This document shows positions 33,491 to 45,369 of a stretch of DNA of 64,000 bases, one piece after another. Under the pieces are notes generated by a model. That model did no database searches. It had not been told where the DNA came from and saw only the letters and a list, made by a program, of their open reading frames with translations. This DNA is from Brachypalpus laphriformis (lineage: Eukaryota > Arthropoda > Insecta > Diptera > Syrphidae), in contig OX246754.1 in NCBI GenBank assembly GCA_945910035.1, positions 276,549,158 to 276,613,157 of the forward strand, in the 5' to 3' direction. Every line of letters begins with the position of its first letter. The first letter of the stretch is position 1. The position numbers and the translations under genes were made by a program.

Positions 33491-36240
33491 AATTTATGCC
33501 TGGCTTTGGATTTTTCCTGATTGAGAGTGCCTTGTCGTGACAGTGACTGTGTTTCCATTATGTTCTTGCTGTCGTTGTCCTCTGCTTGCGCTGCTTTCAT
33601 TTTTATTAAAGTTTCAGACAAATTCCAAACGAGACCGAATCTTACGAAGAATTTTTCTCTCGAAACGACCACGGATATCTTCATCCGCTTTCAATAAAGT
33701 CCATATTTCATCGCCGTAAAGCAGGACTGGGATGATCAGGGTCTTATATAGAGTCTCCTTAGTTGTTCGAGATATGACTTTACTGTTGAATTGCCTATAA
33801 GCCCAAAAAAACAGGGATTGACAAGAGTTATTCTTCGCTTGATTTCCGCACTGATGTCGTTCTCAGAGTTTAAAGCAAAGCCAAGGTAAAAAAAGTCCCT
33901 TATTCCATTGAAGTTATAGCGGCCCACTGTGACGTTCTGTCCAGTCCGTCGGTATTGGTTGTCCCTTCTTGTTAAGAGTATATACTTGGTTTTGCCCTCG
34001 TTTAACGCTAAACCCATTTTGGACGCTTCTTCTTCAATGTTTACAAACGCACCGGTGACAGCCCGGTGAGTTCTTTCAATTATGTTAATATCGTCGGCGT
34101 ATGCAAGCAGTTGTACGGACTTTTGATAGATTATGCCTATGGTGTTGGCTTGTGAGTTCCGCACAATCCGTTCAAGTACAATATTAAAGAAGCCGCATGA
34201 CAGCGCTGCACCTTGACTAAAACCTTTTTTGACATCAAAGGTTTAGGTGAGGTCATTACCGACCTTGATGGAGCAGCGAGCGTTCTCCATCGTCATCCTG
34301 CACAGACGGACAAGTTTGGCAGGGATCTCAAAACTAGACATGGCGCTATATAACTCTTTTCTATAGATACTGTCATATGCGGCCTTGAAATCGATAAAGG
34401 GATGATGAGTATCGATTTGGAATTCTTGGGTTTTCTCCAGAAGCTGCCGAAGTGTGAAAATTTGATCGATGGTGGACTTTCCTGACCTGAAGCCGCACTA
34501 ATAGGGGTCAATCAGGCTGTTGATAAAAGGCTTCAGGCGTTCACACAATATCGCAGAAAAGATTTTGTATGCAGTGTTGAGGAGACTGATGCCTCTATAA
34601 TTGGCGCAATTGAGGCGGGCTCCTTTCTTGTGGATCGGGCAAACGATGCTAAGATTCCATTCATCAGGCATACACTCTGACCAAATCTTAGAGATGAGTT
34701 GGTGTATGCACTTTACCAATTCATCACCAGCTACCTTGAAAAGTTCGGCCGGTAAGCCGTCAGGTCCAGCAGCCTTTTAAAATTTCAGCTTGGATATTCC
34801 TATCCTCACTTAGCTTTGTTCAGGTGGACGGACATTTTGACTATCATCGTCTACGTTGAATGGTTCATTCTGCCTGACAGCGGAATGTTGGTCTTCGTCG
34901 CCGTTATACAATCTGCAGAAGTAGTTTTCCCATAATCTCAGCACCGACTGTGATTCTAGTACGAGGTTTCCATTTTCATCTCCGTTGGTTTCTGTCCGGC
35001 TGCTTCTCTTACACGTTTTTTTATCTTTTGGTAAAACTTCCGTACATTGTTCCTGGAGTATAAGCTCTCGATCACACGCTTCTCATGCTCTTTCTTCTTC
35101 TTTTGGAGAAGCCGATTTTCTTCCCGTCTCTTTTGCTCGTAGAGCTCACGAGTAACTATCATCTTCCTTTGCAGCACCGCTTTATATGCCTCTTGTTTTG
35201 CTGCTTGCACTCGCCGGCATTCTTCGTCACACTAGAGGTTTCGCGGTGTTGGTCGGGCGAAACCCGGCACATCAGTTGTGGAGTTTCTGATAGCATGGTG
35301 GCAGCGTTGTCATTAGTCTTCGGCACTTGAGACTGGCGGCATAGGTGTGATTAAGAGATTCGGGATACGCGCTCAGCGAAGACTTTGCGGCGTTAAATGT
35401 TCTCAGTGATTCTTTTTTGTTGCTCAGTGTTGGGATATCCACATCCGTAACTTGGCTACAACAAGGTAATGATCCGAGTTTATGTTGGCCGCTCGGAAGG
35501 TCCGGACATCCAAAATACTGGAGGCATGTCTTGCGTCTATCGCAATATGTTGGTTGATCGGTACTGTAGCCTAACCTTGTTTTTTGCGTGTGCTACCGAA
35601 GGGTTGTTTGTCTCTCTATCCTTCAGAACTTCGAAAACCATCTGGTAGTTGTATGCTTCTGGACGTAACATGCTTGGAAATCGATGCAGCATCTTAGAAT
35701 ATAAGGTATCTTCCATTTATCTTAAAGCAGTACAATGGGCCTATTTTTGGTCTAAGTGCATCCTCATTGAGGGCCGATCCTAACCAACCAACCATCTTTC
35801 ATAATCTTCAATGGACCGCTGAAATATTTCCGAATATGATGTCGTGGAAACTTTATCTCCCGATGGACCTACCAAAGATCTCCACTCTTCCGACTTTTGC
35901 ATTCATATCTCCAAGAACGATTTTGATAATCGAACATTGGTGGAAGATATTTCGAGAAGCTCGTCAGAGTAGTCTGTGAGGTAGTGCGCTTAAATGAGCG
36001 TCATGTGGAAGTTAACTATAGAATTTGTGATAAATCTAGCTTTCAATATACGAAGGCTGAACGGCTGCCACGACTCTTACGCGTAGCTGGAGTCAAAGAA
36101 GATAAGTATGGACTCACTTTATTGTTTGATGAATCCAGTATTTTAAGGACTTGCTTTGTCAGAGGCTTTTCACAAATCCATCGTTGTTGCAATAGGCAAA
36201 AGCCTGGTAGATGTTTCAAGAATAATATAATAAATTAATT
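33490..36240 (-). mobile_element. RTE-like non-LTR retrotransposon relic with endonuclease and RT
   Basis: Reading down the minus strand: endonuclease pieces IIKIVLGDMNAKVG near 35890-35930 and DVRTFRAANINSDHYLVVAK near 35460-35510; the linker with a long Lys/Arg/Glu helix (34956-35210); RT with VCPIHKKGARLNCANYRGIS near 34600-34650, CGFRSGKSTIDQIFTLRQLL near 34430-34500, LLAYADDINII near 34090-34130; then GLALNEGKTKYILLTRRD and a YNFNGIRDFFYLGFALNSEN stretch. The order is as in RTE-clade proteins. Frameshifts and stops split it into at least five frames. It resembles the relic at 23641-24535. Confidence 0.8.
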
Positions 36241-37409
36241 CAGAAACACAGAACTAGTGTTATGCTACTAGTCAGTCCTGAATATTTAATTTCCTCAACA
36301 AGATGGTCGTCAGGTTTATTTATTATATCTGCAGTGGAAGTCAAATGTGTTTTCTATATAATTTACCAAGCGCAAATTGCCCCTTAGGTTAGGTTAGTAA
36401 TTAGCTGATGGAGGAGGAAGAGTAGGTCGGCAATATCGTGACGAGTTTCAAGAGACTGAAGATTGATGAGTTTTAAGCGATCAGAGTAGGGAGGCAAGTC
36501 GTATCTATCAAGCCAAGGGAGACCGCGTAGGGCGAAACGGATAAACCTGCGCTGGATGGCTTCAATACGTCGGATGTGTACAGCATAGTGTGGCGACCAG
36601 GTTTGGCTAGCATATTCGAGGATAGGGCTAACGAATGTGATATAAAGTAATTTGGTGACGTATGGGTTCGAAAATTCCTTGGACCAACGTTTTACAAAGC
36701 CAAGCGCAGAATTGGCTCTATTTATTATGCGGTCAATATGGGAACTGAAGTTAAGTTCTCTATCGCAGATTACACCTAAATCACGCAAAAAGAAACTTGT
36801 GGGACAAGCTCGTTGCAGAGGAAGTAGCTCCTATGGGTTGGTGGAAGTCGTTTACGAGAGTAGGTGATGAATTGGCATTTGCTGACATTAAGTTCAAGAT
36901 GATTTTTCTGGCACCAGAGAGAAAATCTGTTTAGGTCGTCTTGAAGTGGGCGAGAATCAGTGGGAGAAGATATTTATCTAAATATTTTCATGTCATCGGC
37001 ATAGACAGAGAGATACGAGTCTTTGATAATGCAGTCGACATCGTTGGTGGTCAGGACGAAAATTAAAGGACCAAGGTGACTGCCTTGAGGGACACCCGAA
37101 GTGGCCTTAATGGAGTTAGAGACAGAAGATCTAAATATAACCTCGTACTGCCGATCTTCCAATTAGGAATTGATCCAATTGATAAAACCGGGTTGAAAAC
37201 CAAGACCTTTCAACTTAAAAATAATAATTCCATGGGAGATTTTATCAAATGCTTTACTGAAATCAGTGGCAATTACATCGATTTCGCTGCCATCTTCAAA
37301 TGTACACAGCGCCTGAGAAATGAATTCAGTTAAGTTGGTGGTTGTTGATCTAGCTTTAAGGAACCCGTGTTGGTTGGAAGAGAATAAGGGTTTGCAATGA
37401 AAAAACATC

Positions 37410-37703
37410 ATGGCGCCGTGGCGTAAGTGGTTAGTGTGTCGGATCACTACGCATGAGGATCCAAGTTCGAATCCCAGAAAACACCAAAAAGTTTTTTCAC
37501 GGTCCAATCTCTCGCGAGCGTCTGAAAAACTTCCGAGAGTATTGTTTTCACGAAAAAGCTTCTCAAATCGCCGTTCGGAGTCGGCATTAAACTGTAGGTC
37601 CCTTCCATTCGTGTGAATAATATAACGCACACAACATGAGTGGTTGCGAGAAGCTAGGCCTTGGCACTTTAAAGAGCTGTTGCGCCAAATATTTGTATTT
37701 GTG
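37410..37703 (+). mobile_element. tRNA-derived SINE, copy 3
   Basis: It has the head with A and B boxes and the GTTGCGCCAAATATTTG end. The perfect 12-base duplication TGAAAAAACATC lies at 37398-37409 and 37704-37715. It is inserted in the CR1-like element. Confidence 0.9.
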
Positions 37704-37729
37704 TGAAAAAACATCGAGTCGTAAAGGAT

Positions 37730-38103
37730 CAGCTGCGTTGTCGGTGTTTCCACTGGACACTGTCTTATAGGCCAACACGCCAAAAGTCTTGGTCTCTTCT
37801 CCAACGACTTCTGCAGAAGCTGTAGGGACGAGGAGAAGGAGGAAACCATCCTTCACTTCCTATGCACATGTCCAGCCCTGTCGCATAAAAGAATGCTCCA
37901 TCTAGGGTCCCCCTTCCTTGACGACCTCTGCGATCTGGCGTCCTCGGACGTCATGAGCATCCATCGCTTTGTCAAAAGCTCCGGTTGGTTTTGTTAGTCC
38001 CTGAGTGGCCTAATGGTTTGATCAATGGTATCACAAAGGACCTTCACTGGTCTAAGTGTGTCTGCACTCTCGTGTAGACAGCCAACCTAACCTAACCTAA
38101 CCT
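37730..38103 (+). mobile_element. LOA-like 3' fragment with (CCTAA)n tail
   Basis: It is flanked by AAAGGAT (37723-37729 and 38104-38110). It encodes the C-terminal knuckle of the 12246-14194 family (LLQKLxRDEEKEETILHFLC-like, then a stop near 38000) and ends in four CCTAA units. Bases closely match the 3' part of the element at 12246-12640 on the other strand, so the two belong to one subfamily. Confidence 0.85.
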
Positions 38104-38371
38104 AAAGGATGCTCTCGAAGAGTTTGGGTATGCATGATAGTTTGGCGATAGGTCGATAGTTAGATATATCATTTTTCGGACCTTTCTTATGAATTGGGAT
38201 AATAAATGAGTTCTTCCAAAGGATAGAGAAAGAACCTTGGGAAATGGATATAAGAAAACGAGAAGTCAATGGTTGGGCCAAGTGGGTCACGCATTTTTTT
38301 AAAACAATTGCGGGCAACCCATCAGGACCGGAAGAATAGTCATCTTTAATACAATCGTTCAAAACAGCCAT

Positions 38372-38825
38372 CCATACAGAATTATTTATTAAACAAATTT
38401 TTAAATATTTTTAATATCGCTTGCGTATTTTATTCTCTAAAATCAGTTAACAATATAAGAAAAATATCTATAAGCTTGCTGCTTATTCGTAAACAATATA
38501 ATAATACGTAATATGCTCTAAAATGAAAAGTCTACCAAATAAAGTTAAAATATTGTATAAATCCCCATTTGCAGCACGTCACAATCCATCCAATTCAATT
38601 TCAGTTCGAACCATCGAATGGGGTGGATCTATGGAATAGTTATTCTGCTATTAAAACTTTGACCTTATCAAAATACAGACGCCCAATGTTTAAAAAACTG
38701 TTTTCCAAATGTCTAACTTAAAACTGACTCCATAGTCTATGAACATTTTAGAAGAACTTCAATCTTTATGAAAAGGAAAACATATTTCTCGCATGAATTG
38801 GACATCCGTAAATAACATCTAATTC
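38372..38825 (-). other. 3' UTR and flank of the distal membrane-protein gene
   Basis: It lies downstream of the stop at 38826. The conserved hairpin ATAAGCAGCAAGCTTAT occurs at about 38469-38487. A minus-strand AATAAA occurs near 38428-38433, about 395 bases past the stop, a distance similar to that in the proximal copy. Confidence 0.45.
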
Positions 38826-40179
38826 TCACCAGGATTCCTTTTTGAGAATACCAACTCGTTTCGCTTCCTCTTTCTCTTGTGGTTTATTCTTTTTCGAAAT
38901 ACTAAAGCGCTTCTTCTCATCAACAGTTACATTTTTGCTTGATTTTGACTTTACTGGCGATGACGATTTCGATGGTGATGGTGTCTGTCCTTTCTTTTTC
39001 TTCTTCCTATCCTTTCCGGAATCAGAGTCCATAGACGAAGTTTCAATTATAGCCGGACTGTCCTTTTTCGAGCACATTCCGAAACACGTTTTCGATTCTG
39101 GCGGTGAAGCATTGGGAGAAGATTTAACACTTTTCTTTGAATCCTTCTTCGATACCGATGACTTTGATGACTTTGGTGATTTTGATGGCTTTGAAGATGA
39201 CTTTTTAGACGAGTCTTTAGAGTTCACTAGAGCTTCTTCGTCGTCTTTGCGTGATTTTCTACTAAACCATCCGGATTTTTTCTCTTCGGGTGGAGGTTCC
39301 TCAACATGTTCTTCTTTAGCACTTCTATTCCGCCATCTTTTATACAAGGCCCATATAATGCCGATGAAAACAAGAAACAGAAGAACAATAGCTACACCAA
39401 TGCCGATGTAAATATACATAAGTCGACGCTCTTTAGCTTTCTTGGCGATGTACATGTCTTCAACGATTATCTTATCTTTAGTTTCTCCGAATACATCTTT
39501 ATACCAAGCTGCAGCTTCTTTATCCATTAACTCTGCTTTACTTTCATGAGATTTTTGTACTTTCTGACGCTTTGCATTCGTTTTAGGAACAACAACTATG
39601 GAACCTTTACTATTTCTGCGTATTGTCTCGATTATTCTCAATATAGCTCCAAGTCCTGGATAGAGTATATCGTCTCCGAAATGAATCTCTAGATTCTCCA
39701 AAATCCATTCTTTCAACTTTTTATTGAATGTGTCCTGGCAAAGGCCTTGGAAGTTATAGCATCTCGTTGTTAGTTCGTAGTATCTCAAGAAGACAAAGGC
39801 TGACATACAGGATTGTAAATTAAAGGTTCGCTTTCGTCTAAACGGCAACCAAATATTTCCAAGTACACCTCTCTCTTCTGGGTCCAGTCGTGGCAGTGCG
39901 ACTATCATGTCATCATCTTCGCCGGCATGCTCGTCCAGCATGTCCAACTGAGTACATGATGGGTCCTCTTCCTCGTCATGTATGACTATCCTGAGTGGCT
40001 CTATTTGGATGTCCAGATCGGTGAAATCCTTGAGTGGATCTCTCCAGCCATTTCCATTCGTGTTGAGTGAATATTTGCATTGGGTGTATAATTGCATGAT
40101 ATTTTCAACAGTTCTCAGTTTGATTAGACCAGCATAGTAAGAGTACCTTGATATGGGAATCATGTAGTATTTTAGGTAT
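38826..40179 (-). CDS. Exon 3, distal copy of duplicated membrane protein gene
   Basis: The acceptor CTTTCAG|ATACC places the start at 40179, phase 2; the stop is at 38826-38828. Joined with exon 1 (48987-49265) and exon 2 (40240-40397) it gives 596 residues: a signal peptide, an ectodomain of about 375 residues, one membrane segment near residues 400-426 (MYIYIGIGVAIVLLFLVFIG), and a basic Ser/Lys tail ending with EKKRFSISKKNKPQ. Ectodomain Cys positions (SCTQLDM, SCMSAFVFLRYYELTTRCYN, GLCQDTFNKK) match the proximal copy. RFSIS resembles a basophilic kinase site. A type I topology follows from the N-terminal signal. The family is unknown to me; a receptor or adhesion-like role would be a guess. 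Confidence 0.85.
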
Positions 40180-40239
40180 CTGAAAGGAGGTGTCGTTAGA
40201 GGATCTTGCATGAAATTATGGATGCTGGTGGAAATTTAC

Positions 40240-40397
40240 CCTCCCAATGTATCGTAGAAGGCTCTTTGTGTAATAATTTTCGAATGTCCACCTGCCATCT
40301 TTTCAATCACCTGGCTAGCTCCATAGAAGTATTGCATTAGAATTCGAGCAAGCTCATCGTCCAGAAGGCAATTGGGGAGATCTTTTGGTATTAACGA
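40240..40397 (-). CDS. Exon 2, distal copy
   Basis: The exon is 158 bases, acceptor CTTCCAG|TCGTTA at phase 0, donor GGAGG|GTAAAT at phase 2. It encodes SLIPKDLPNCLLDDELARIL, MQYFYGASQVIEKMAGGHSK and IITQRAFYDTLGG. The phase fits the donor of exon 1 at 48987. The intron to exon 3 is 60 bases. Confidence 0.85.
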
Positions 40398-41066
40398 CTG
40401 GAAGGAAAAGGAGGAACATTTAGTGAACAGCAAATTACTCTGCATGGAGTATTTGTCGAATTAAATTTGCGAACCGTTGCTGTGAATGTTAAGGTTCACT
40501 TTCTAGAATTTAAAATCCTGATTTTTATGTTCAACAAAACTTCAGCGTCAAGAAGAATGCCTTTTGATGAGTCTACAAATCTTTTGTCGCATGTTTTCAT
40601 ACTGAAGTCCTTACGGATAGGTGGCACATTGAATATGCTCATTCCTCCCCCCCAATCGTGATGACTGTTCTGTTAGCTCAACGTTTTTCCATTGAATTTA
40701 AACTCTGCTCCAAATTACTTCTGCAGTTCCTTTTAGGGTTGTTTAATTTCCTTTTTCCTTTCCTTTTTTTTTTATTGATTAACCGGCTTTTCCTCATTTA
40801 ACGTAAGAAGGATGATTTTACAGTAACCTACTTTGATGTACAAATGAGAGCAATTGGTATTTGAAGTTACTTATGGAGAAGAAGTGCACTCCAATTTATC
40901 AAATAATTTGACAGTGAAAATTTGTGCTCATTAAAAAATGAAAATTAGGTAGCTTAACTTGATCTACTTGTGCAGAGATTGTGTATCAATAGTTCCTGCC
41001 TTTCTTTGTGTCGTAACACAAGTCGCCAGAGAAAGTGAAGCCCAAAGTCATAAGTCAAAATTCAAC
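40398..41066 (-). other. Intron 1 of the membrane-protein gene, no element recognised
   Basis: AT-rich sequence between exon 2 and the complete mariner at 41069. No coding signal or repeat was recognised. Confidence 0.4.
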
Positions 41067-41068
41067 TA

Positions 41069-42319
41069 CGAGGGCAAGGTGAAAAGTTCTCGGCCTGACA
41101 ATGAAAGATTACGATTTTCAGTTAAAAAATGATTTTATTTTTCTACATAATCTCCCTTGACTTCAACACACTTAGTCCAGCGTTTCTCCAACATCAGTAT
41201 TTCTTCTCGGAAGTGAGAGTCTGGAAGGCTGTGAAAATACTCATCTACGGCCCTCTCATCTTCTGCATAGGATGCGAAGCGCTTCCCAGAAACAAATTTC
41301 TTCAAGTTTGGGAACAGATGAAAGTCTGAGGGTGCCAAATCAGGTGAATAGGGGGATGGCCGAGCAAATCCTACCCCAAATCCCGCAGTTTTCCCATCGC
41401 CAACGCACACTTGTGTACAGGTGCATTGTCCTGGTGAAAGATGATTTTTTTCTTCTTCAGGCCTCTTCCCGCGAATTTTGGCATCCAGCTGGTCAAGAAG
41501 GTTGGAGTAATATTCGCCTGCAATTGTTCTGCCTTTCTCAAGGTAATCAATTAACAGGATCCCTTTCGCATCCCAAAACACACTGGCCATGACCTTTCCG
41601 GCAGATGCTTTCTTTGGCGCTGAACTACCGGCTTCCACCCACTGCTTCGACTGCTGTTTCGTTTCTGGCGTGTAGTGGTGGACACATGTCTCATCCATGG
41701 TGACAAATCGCCGCACAAAATCGGTCGGATCCCTATTGAATCGGTCCAAAGATTGCCGCGAAAATCGTTTGCGCATTTGCTTTTGATCGGTATTTAGCAA
41801 ATGCGGCACCCATCTTGCGCAGAGCTTTCGCATCCCTAAGTTTCTGTGCAAGATGTTTCGCACCCTCTCTTCCGATATACACCTATCGCCTATCGTCCAA
41901 CACGATATCATGCACTTTTTCGATGGTTTCGGGTGTGGTTGTGGTTTTTGGCCGTCCTTTACGTGGGTCATCTTCGAGGGACATGCGACCACGTTTAAAT
42001 TCAGCTGCCCACTTTTTAACGGTTGACATGGAAGGAGCAGAGTCCCCGTAACTTTTTGTCAACTTTGGATGAATTTCCTTAGGGGTTAACCCATCCAAAA
42101 CGATGAATTTTATGACCGCACGATATTCAAGTTTATCCATTTTAACGAAAAACACGCAAGACATCTACTGCAAAAATTCGTGTAAATAAACTACTTGAAA
42201 GAACAAGTTGAAACTTTTCATACGAACTAAAGAGAAGTGCACCCAGGCAGGAAACATACATTTTTGCTGATTGGAACGCTATCTCTGCGTCAGGCCGAGA
42301 ACTTTTCGCCTTGCCCTCG
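41069..42319 (-). mobile_element. Complete mariner (irritans-like) element, transposase dead
   Basis: Ends match over about 30 bp: CGAGGGCAAGGTGAAAAGTT (left) and CGAGGGCAAGGCGAAAAGTT (right, inward), continuing CTCGGCCTGAC. Each is flanked by TA (41067-41068, 42320-42321). It is 1251 bp long, the usual size. The minus-strand transposase starts at 42164 with the N-terminal helix-turn-helix (AVIKFIVLDGLTPKEIHPKL) and has the first catalytic Asp (FVTMDETCVHHYTPETK) and the third (PYSPDLAPSDFHLFPNLKK). Confidence 0.9.
41135..42164 (-). pseudogene. Mariner transposase with frameshifts
   Basis: The coding region is broken in at least two places. A direct 7-base duplication, CGATAGG next to CGATAGG near 41885-41900, shifts frame and creates a stop after LDDRR. 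Between about 41385 and 41450 the open frame reads SPGQCTCTQVCVG instead of the expected HQDNAPVH; that motif, with the second catalytic Asp, survives only in another frame. So a small indel pair removes the second Asp of the DD34D triad. The rest is well conserved, which suggests recent inactivation. Confidence 0.85.
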
Positions 42320-42539
42320 TATAGGTGAATTTTTTTATTACACAAATTAATATTATTTAACAAAAGTAATTCTTTAGGGGAAATTGTTTTTTTCTTTAAA
42401 ACTTAACCATACAATTAAAAATATAGTTATCAGATATTTTTTCTTCGAGTTATTATAAATCTAGTCAAGTCGTAAGTTTTGATGATAAGATAAAAAGGAA
42501 AACAATTTTTTTTAAATTTTGTTCTTTAAAAGCTTTATT

Positions 42540-42915
42540 GATTACAAAAAAATAATATATAAACCTTTTATTCAATATGGCCGTCATTTGCTTTCACATA
42601 AGAGTCTTTCTGGCCACTAACCGATCGCAGCACGCACCTCATTCATGGGAAGGAAAGTTGTACACTGCACGGATAAAAGCACACTTTAAGGACCATGCCA
42701 TGGCATCTAAAACAGAGAACAGAGAACAGAGCTTATAATCCAAAGGACTGAGGTCTGCACTATCAGCTGGCCAGTCTTCTGTTGATATGAAGTCCGGCAC
42801 GTTGTTTTTGATATTACACTGCATTGTGTTGCTTTTGCCTTGCGAGCTGGAGCAGTCTTGTTGGAAAGTCCAATTGCTGTTCGAAAACAATGTTTGGTTA
42901 TTAACAGCTTTCACA
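42540..42915 (-). mobile_element. Second Tc1/mariner relic
   Basis: The minus strand encodes NWTFQQDCSSSQGKSNTMQC, then VPDFISTEDWPADSADLSPL and DYKL, the segments around the second and third catalytic Asp (FQQD and DLSPLDY). Frames decay after 42640. It belongs to a different subfamily from the adjacent mariner. Confidence 0.75.
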
Positions 42916-43175
42916 ACGCCTTTCGGTACACCTGTTTAGTAAACTATTGCCGATGTTTAAGTGAAATGAAGATTAGTAACGCCGTTATAGCTAACCCCCC
43001 ACCAAGCCATCATAGATGTGGCATGATGGCCCGTTTAACTTTTGGAATGAGTTTTGAAGCCTATTTTGTAGACCAAGCATACACTCGCTTATTGAATAAT
43101 TCTTTTACATACATAGGTAGATAGATACAAACTTGTAGTTGATGTGCTAGTGCATGCGACCTTTAGCAGATCTAT

Positions 43176-43474
43176 AAAAAATAAATAAATTTGAAGCAAC
43201 AGCTCTTTAAGTGACTATGCCTAGCTTCTCGCAACCACTCATGTTGTGTGCGTTATATTTTTCACATGAATGGAAGGGACCTACAGTTTAGTGCCGTATT
43301 CGAAAGGCAATTTGTTTTGAGAAGCTTTCTCGAGACAACAATACTCTCGGATGTTTGTCAGACGCTCGCGAGAGGTGGGACCGCGAAAAAACTTTTTGGT
43401 GTTTTTTGGGATTCGAACTTGGAGCCTCACGCGTAGTGGTCCGATACACTAACCACTTACGCCACGATGCCCAC
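43176..43474 (-). mobile_element. tRNA-derived SINE, copy 4
   Basis: Reverse orientation. The flanks AGCAGATCTAT (43165-43175) and AGCAGATGTAT (43475-43485) are an 11-base duplication with one change. The body matches the family, with an AT-rich tail at the left edge. Confidence 0.85.
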
Positions 43475-43495
43475 AGCAGATGTATTGTGCCCCCA

Positions 43496-44340
43496 AACTA
43501 AGGCTCGATGATATACTCGGTCTATAGCACTTCCTCCAGTCCAGCTGCTGCTATGAATCGGAGTATCTTGAGTGGATCCAGCGAAGATAAATCAGTTTCT
43601 GATTCCATAAGGTGTGCTGGTGTTTCTGCGAAGTCCCTGCAGAATCTGTAGTGTCCGTCTCTCTCTATTCCCAGTTTCCTAAGATGCTCCTTGAGACTAC
43701 AGCGACCCGTTAACATGCCTCTCAAGATGCGAAGTCGATTCTTGCTAACTCTTAGGCAGGTTCTGCTTCTTTTCTGATTGTATTTCCCCAGAAGTTATTT
43801 TGCCTCTCTTATTTGGGGAATATCGTCCAAATCCTTGACCCATTTGTTCTCTTCCTCTTTCCTTAAGTCTTCCTGTATTTCCCCAGAAGTTATTTTGCCT
43901 CTCTTATTTGGGGAATATCGTCCAAATCCTTGACCCATTTGTTCTCTTCCTCTTTCCTTAAGTCTTCCTGTATTTTGTGGGGTCCTATCCCACAAAAGAG
44001 TTCTGGAAAAAGAACGGCGTATCTGATCAGTTTCTTGCTAGTTCATCAGCTGCTTCGTTTCCCTCTACTCCTACATGAATTGCGCACATCTTTTGATCGC
44101 GTGAACTTCTGCTTGAAACGTACTGGGAAATGCTCCCAGTGATTCTGAGAATCTTGTCCTGGGTCCGTATACTCCTGCCCCAGTACCAGTAGATGTGTTC
44201 GATCCGTCTATGTACCATTTGATTGTGTTATTTGAATTGGAACTTATCGAACTCACTGCTTCAATCTCTTTTGTTACTCAGCTTTGAGTCAAATTTTCTT
44301 TCAAAGCAGTATTTCTGGACCATATCGTCTCTGGGCCAGT
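43496..44340 (-). mobile_element. R1/LOA-like RNase H relic with a tandem duplication
   Basis: The minus strand encodes an RNase H start (WYIDGSNTSTGTGAGVYGP, 44160-44215), HVGVEGNEAADELARN near 44035-44080, and a C-terminal knuckle (MLTGRCSLKEHLRKLGIERD, HYRFCRDFAETPAHLME) at 43590-43725. A 94-bp unit is repeated head to tail at 43780-43873 and 43874-43967. No 3' tail was seen. Confidence 0.75.
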
Positions 44341-44404
44341 GCAGAAGCGCCACCGATTTGGATAGGGTTACTTACTTTTTACATACATACATATATATGT
44401 TAAC

Positions 44405-44810
44405 TTACATTTTTGTCGTAATGGGGCTTTGAGCAAGTGGCTAGTGTGTCTTTTGTATGCACTGAGTCCCAAACTTTTTTTTAATAATGCGAAACATGGA
44501 TTTCTGCAATATTTTCATTTCCCGGGACAAGATTTTTTGCTTTCAGAGAGGTTTCCGCTGGATTCTGGCTTAAGGTGCATTTATTGCTTGTGCAGTTCTT
44601 ACACTGCGACGACAACCGGGTGTTTGACGGTCCATCAGTTTCTTCAAATAACTGAAAGCTAGTGGTTCCAAGTGGTTGCAAGGTCCGGAAAAGATCGCCT
44701 CTTTCCACTTTACATTTGTGAAGGCCAATTACTTCACTTCATGTCTATAAATCATTTTTGTGGAAAACTTTTTACACAGTAACGTAGCATTAATAACACT
44801 AGTATATAAC
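44405..44810. repeat. Dispersed repeat, second copy
   Basis: Matches 12170-12245 and 14195-14490 in blocks: CAAGTGGCTAGTGTGTCTTT, TTCCAAGTGGTTGCAAGG and GTGGAAAACTTTTTACACAG. No known protein. Confidence 0.5.
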
Positions 44811-45365
44811 GGTTAATATGGAATGGATGCGTTCAATATTAATGCCATAATGGACGCGTTCAACAGTGTACCAATCTTTATGACTTGACTAGGTGTAGTT
44901 TTCTCATTTTCGAATAAGATTAATGGTGAATTCTTGGGGAATGTGATCCCATTCATCAATCCGTACCTTTTGACGTAATTTAGTGGGATCAGAGCTACAG
45001 AGCGAGCTGTAAGGGTTGAAGTTGGGGTTTCTGGTTGTGGTATGGGTTGAATGCCGACCTCTTTTAGGTAAACGGCGTGTATACTCATACATACAAACAA
45101 GTCTCTTTGGCAACTGGTGTAAAGCTGTATTCCAAATCGATGGTATACCATTTATTTCTTGAAGTTTTCCAATCTTCTCATATAATGACCAATTCAAGGA
45201 CAACAAATAATAGCTAATAGCTATATGAAAGGATTTTTCAAGCAATTGGTGCTTTTACCATAAATTAATGAGAACTTTTTAAAAATATAAATTACTAGTT
45301 ACGTAGGCAATATTTTACGGTCATAGAGTGGGATAGAAAAAGACAGATATATTTCAATTTTATTA
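44811..45365. other. Stretch without a supported feature
   Basis: Short overlapping minus-strand frames (44813-45245) were not recognised. Confidence 0.35.
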
Positions 45366-45369
45366 TTTC

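Larger units (their letters stand above)
36384..38371 (-). mobile_element. CR1/L2-like non-LTR element with two nested insertions
   Basis: The upper part encodes YSSGPDGLPAIVLKKC and IPIHKKGPKNDISNYRPIAK, ending KLFESIL (38102-38371). The lower part resumes with FFHCKPLFSSNQHGFLKARS and TDFSKAFDKISHG (37163-37400), then RT motifs SGVPQGSHLGPLIF and YADD (36974-37162) and the thumb region YLxVICDRELNFSSHIDRII-like (36384-36788). The gap is filled by a SINE and a LOA 3' fragment; removing both with one copy of each duplication restores the frame across the join. The 3' end is CTAACCTAACCTAAG. Confidence 0.8.

Noticed and set aside
38842..39411. 189-codon plus-strand open frame
   Set aside because: Antisense shadow of the distal exon 3; composition follows from the Lys/Ser-rich tail on the minus strand.
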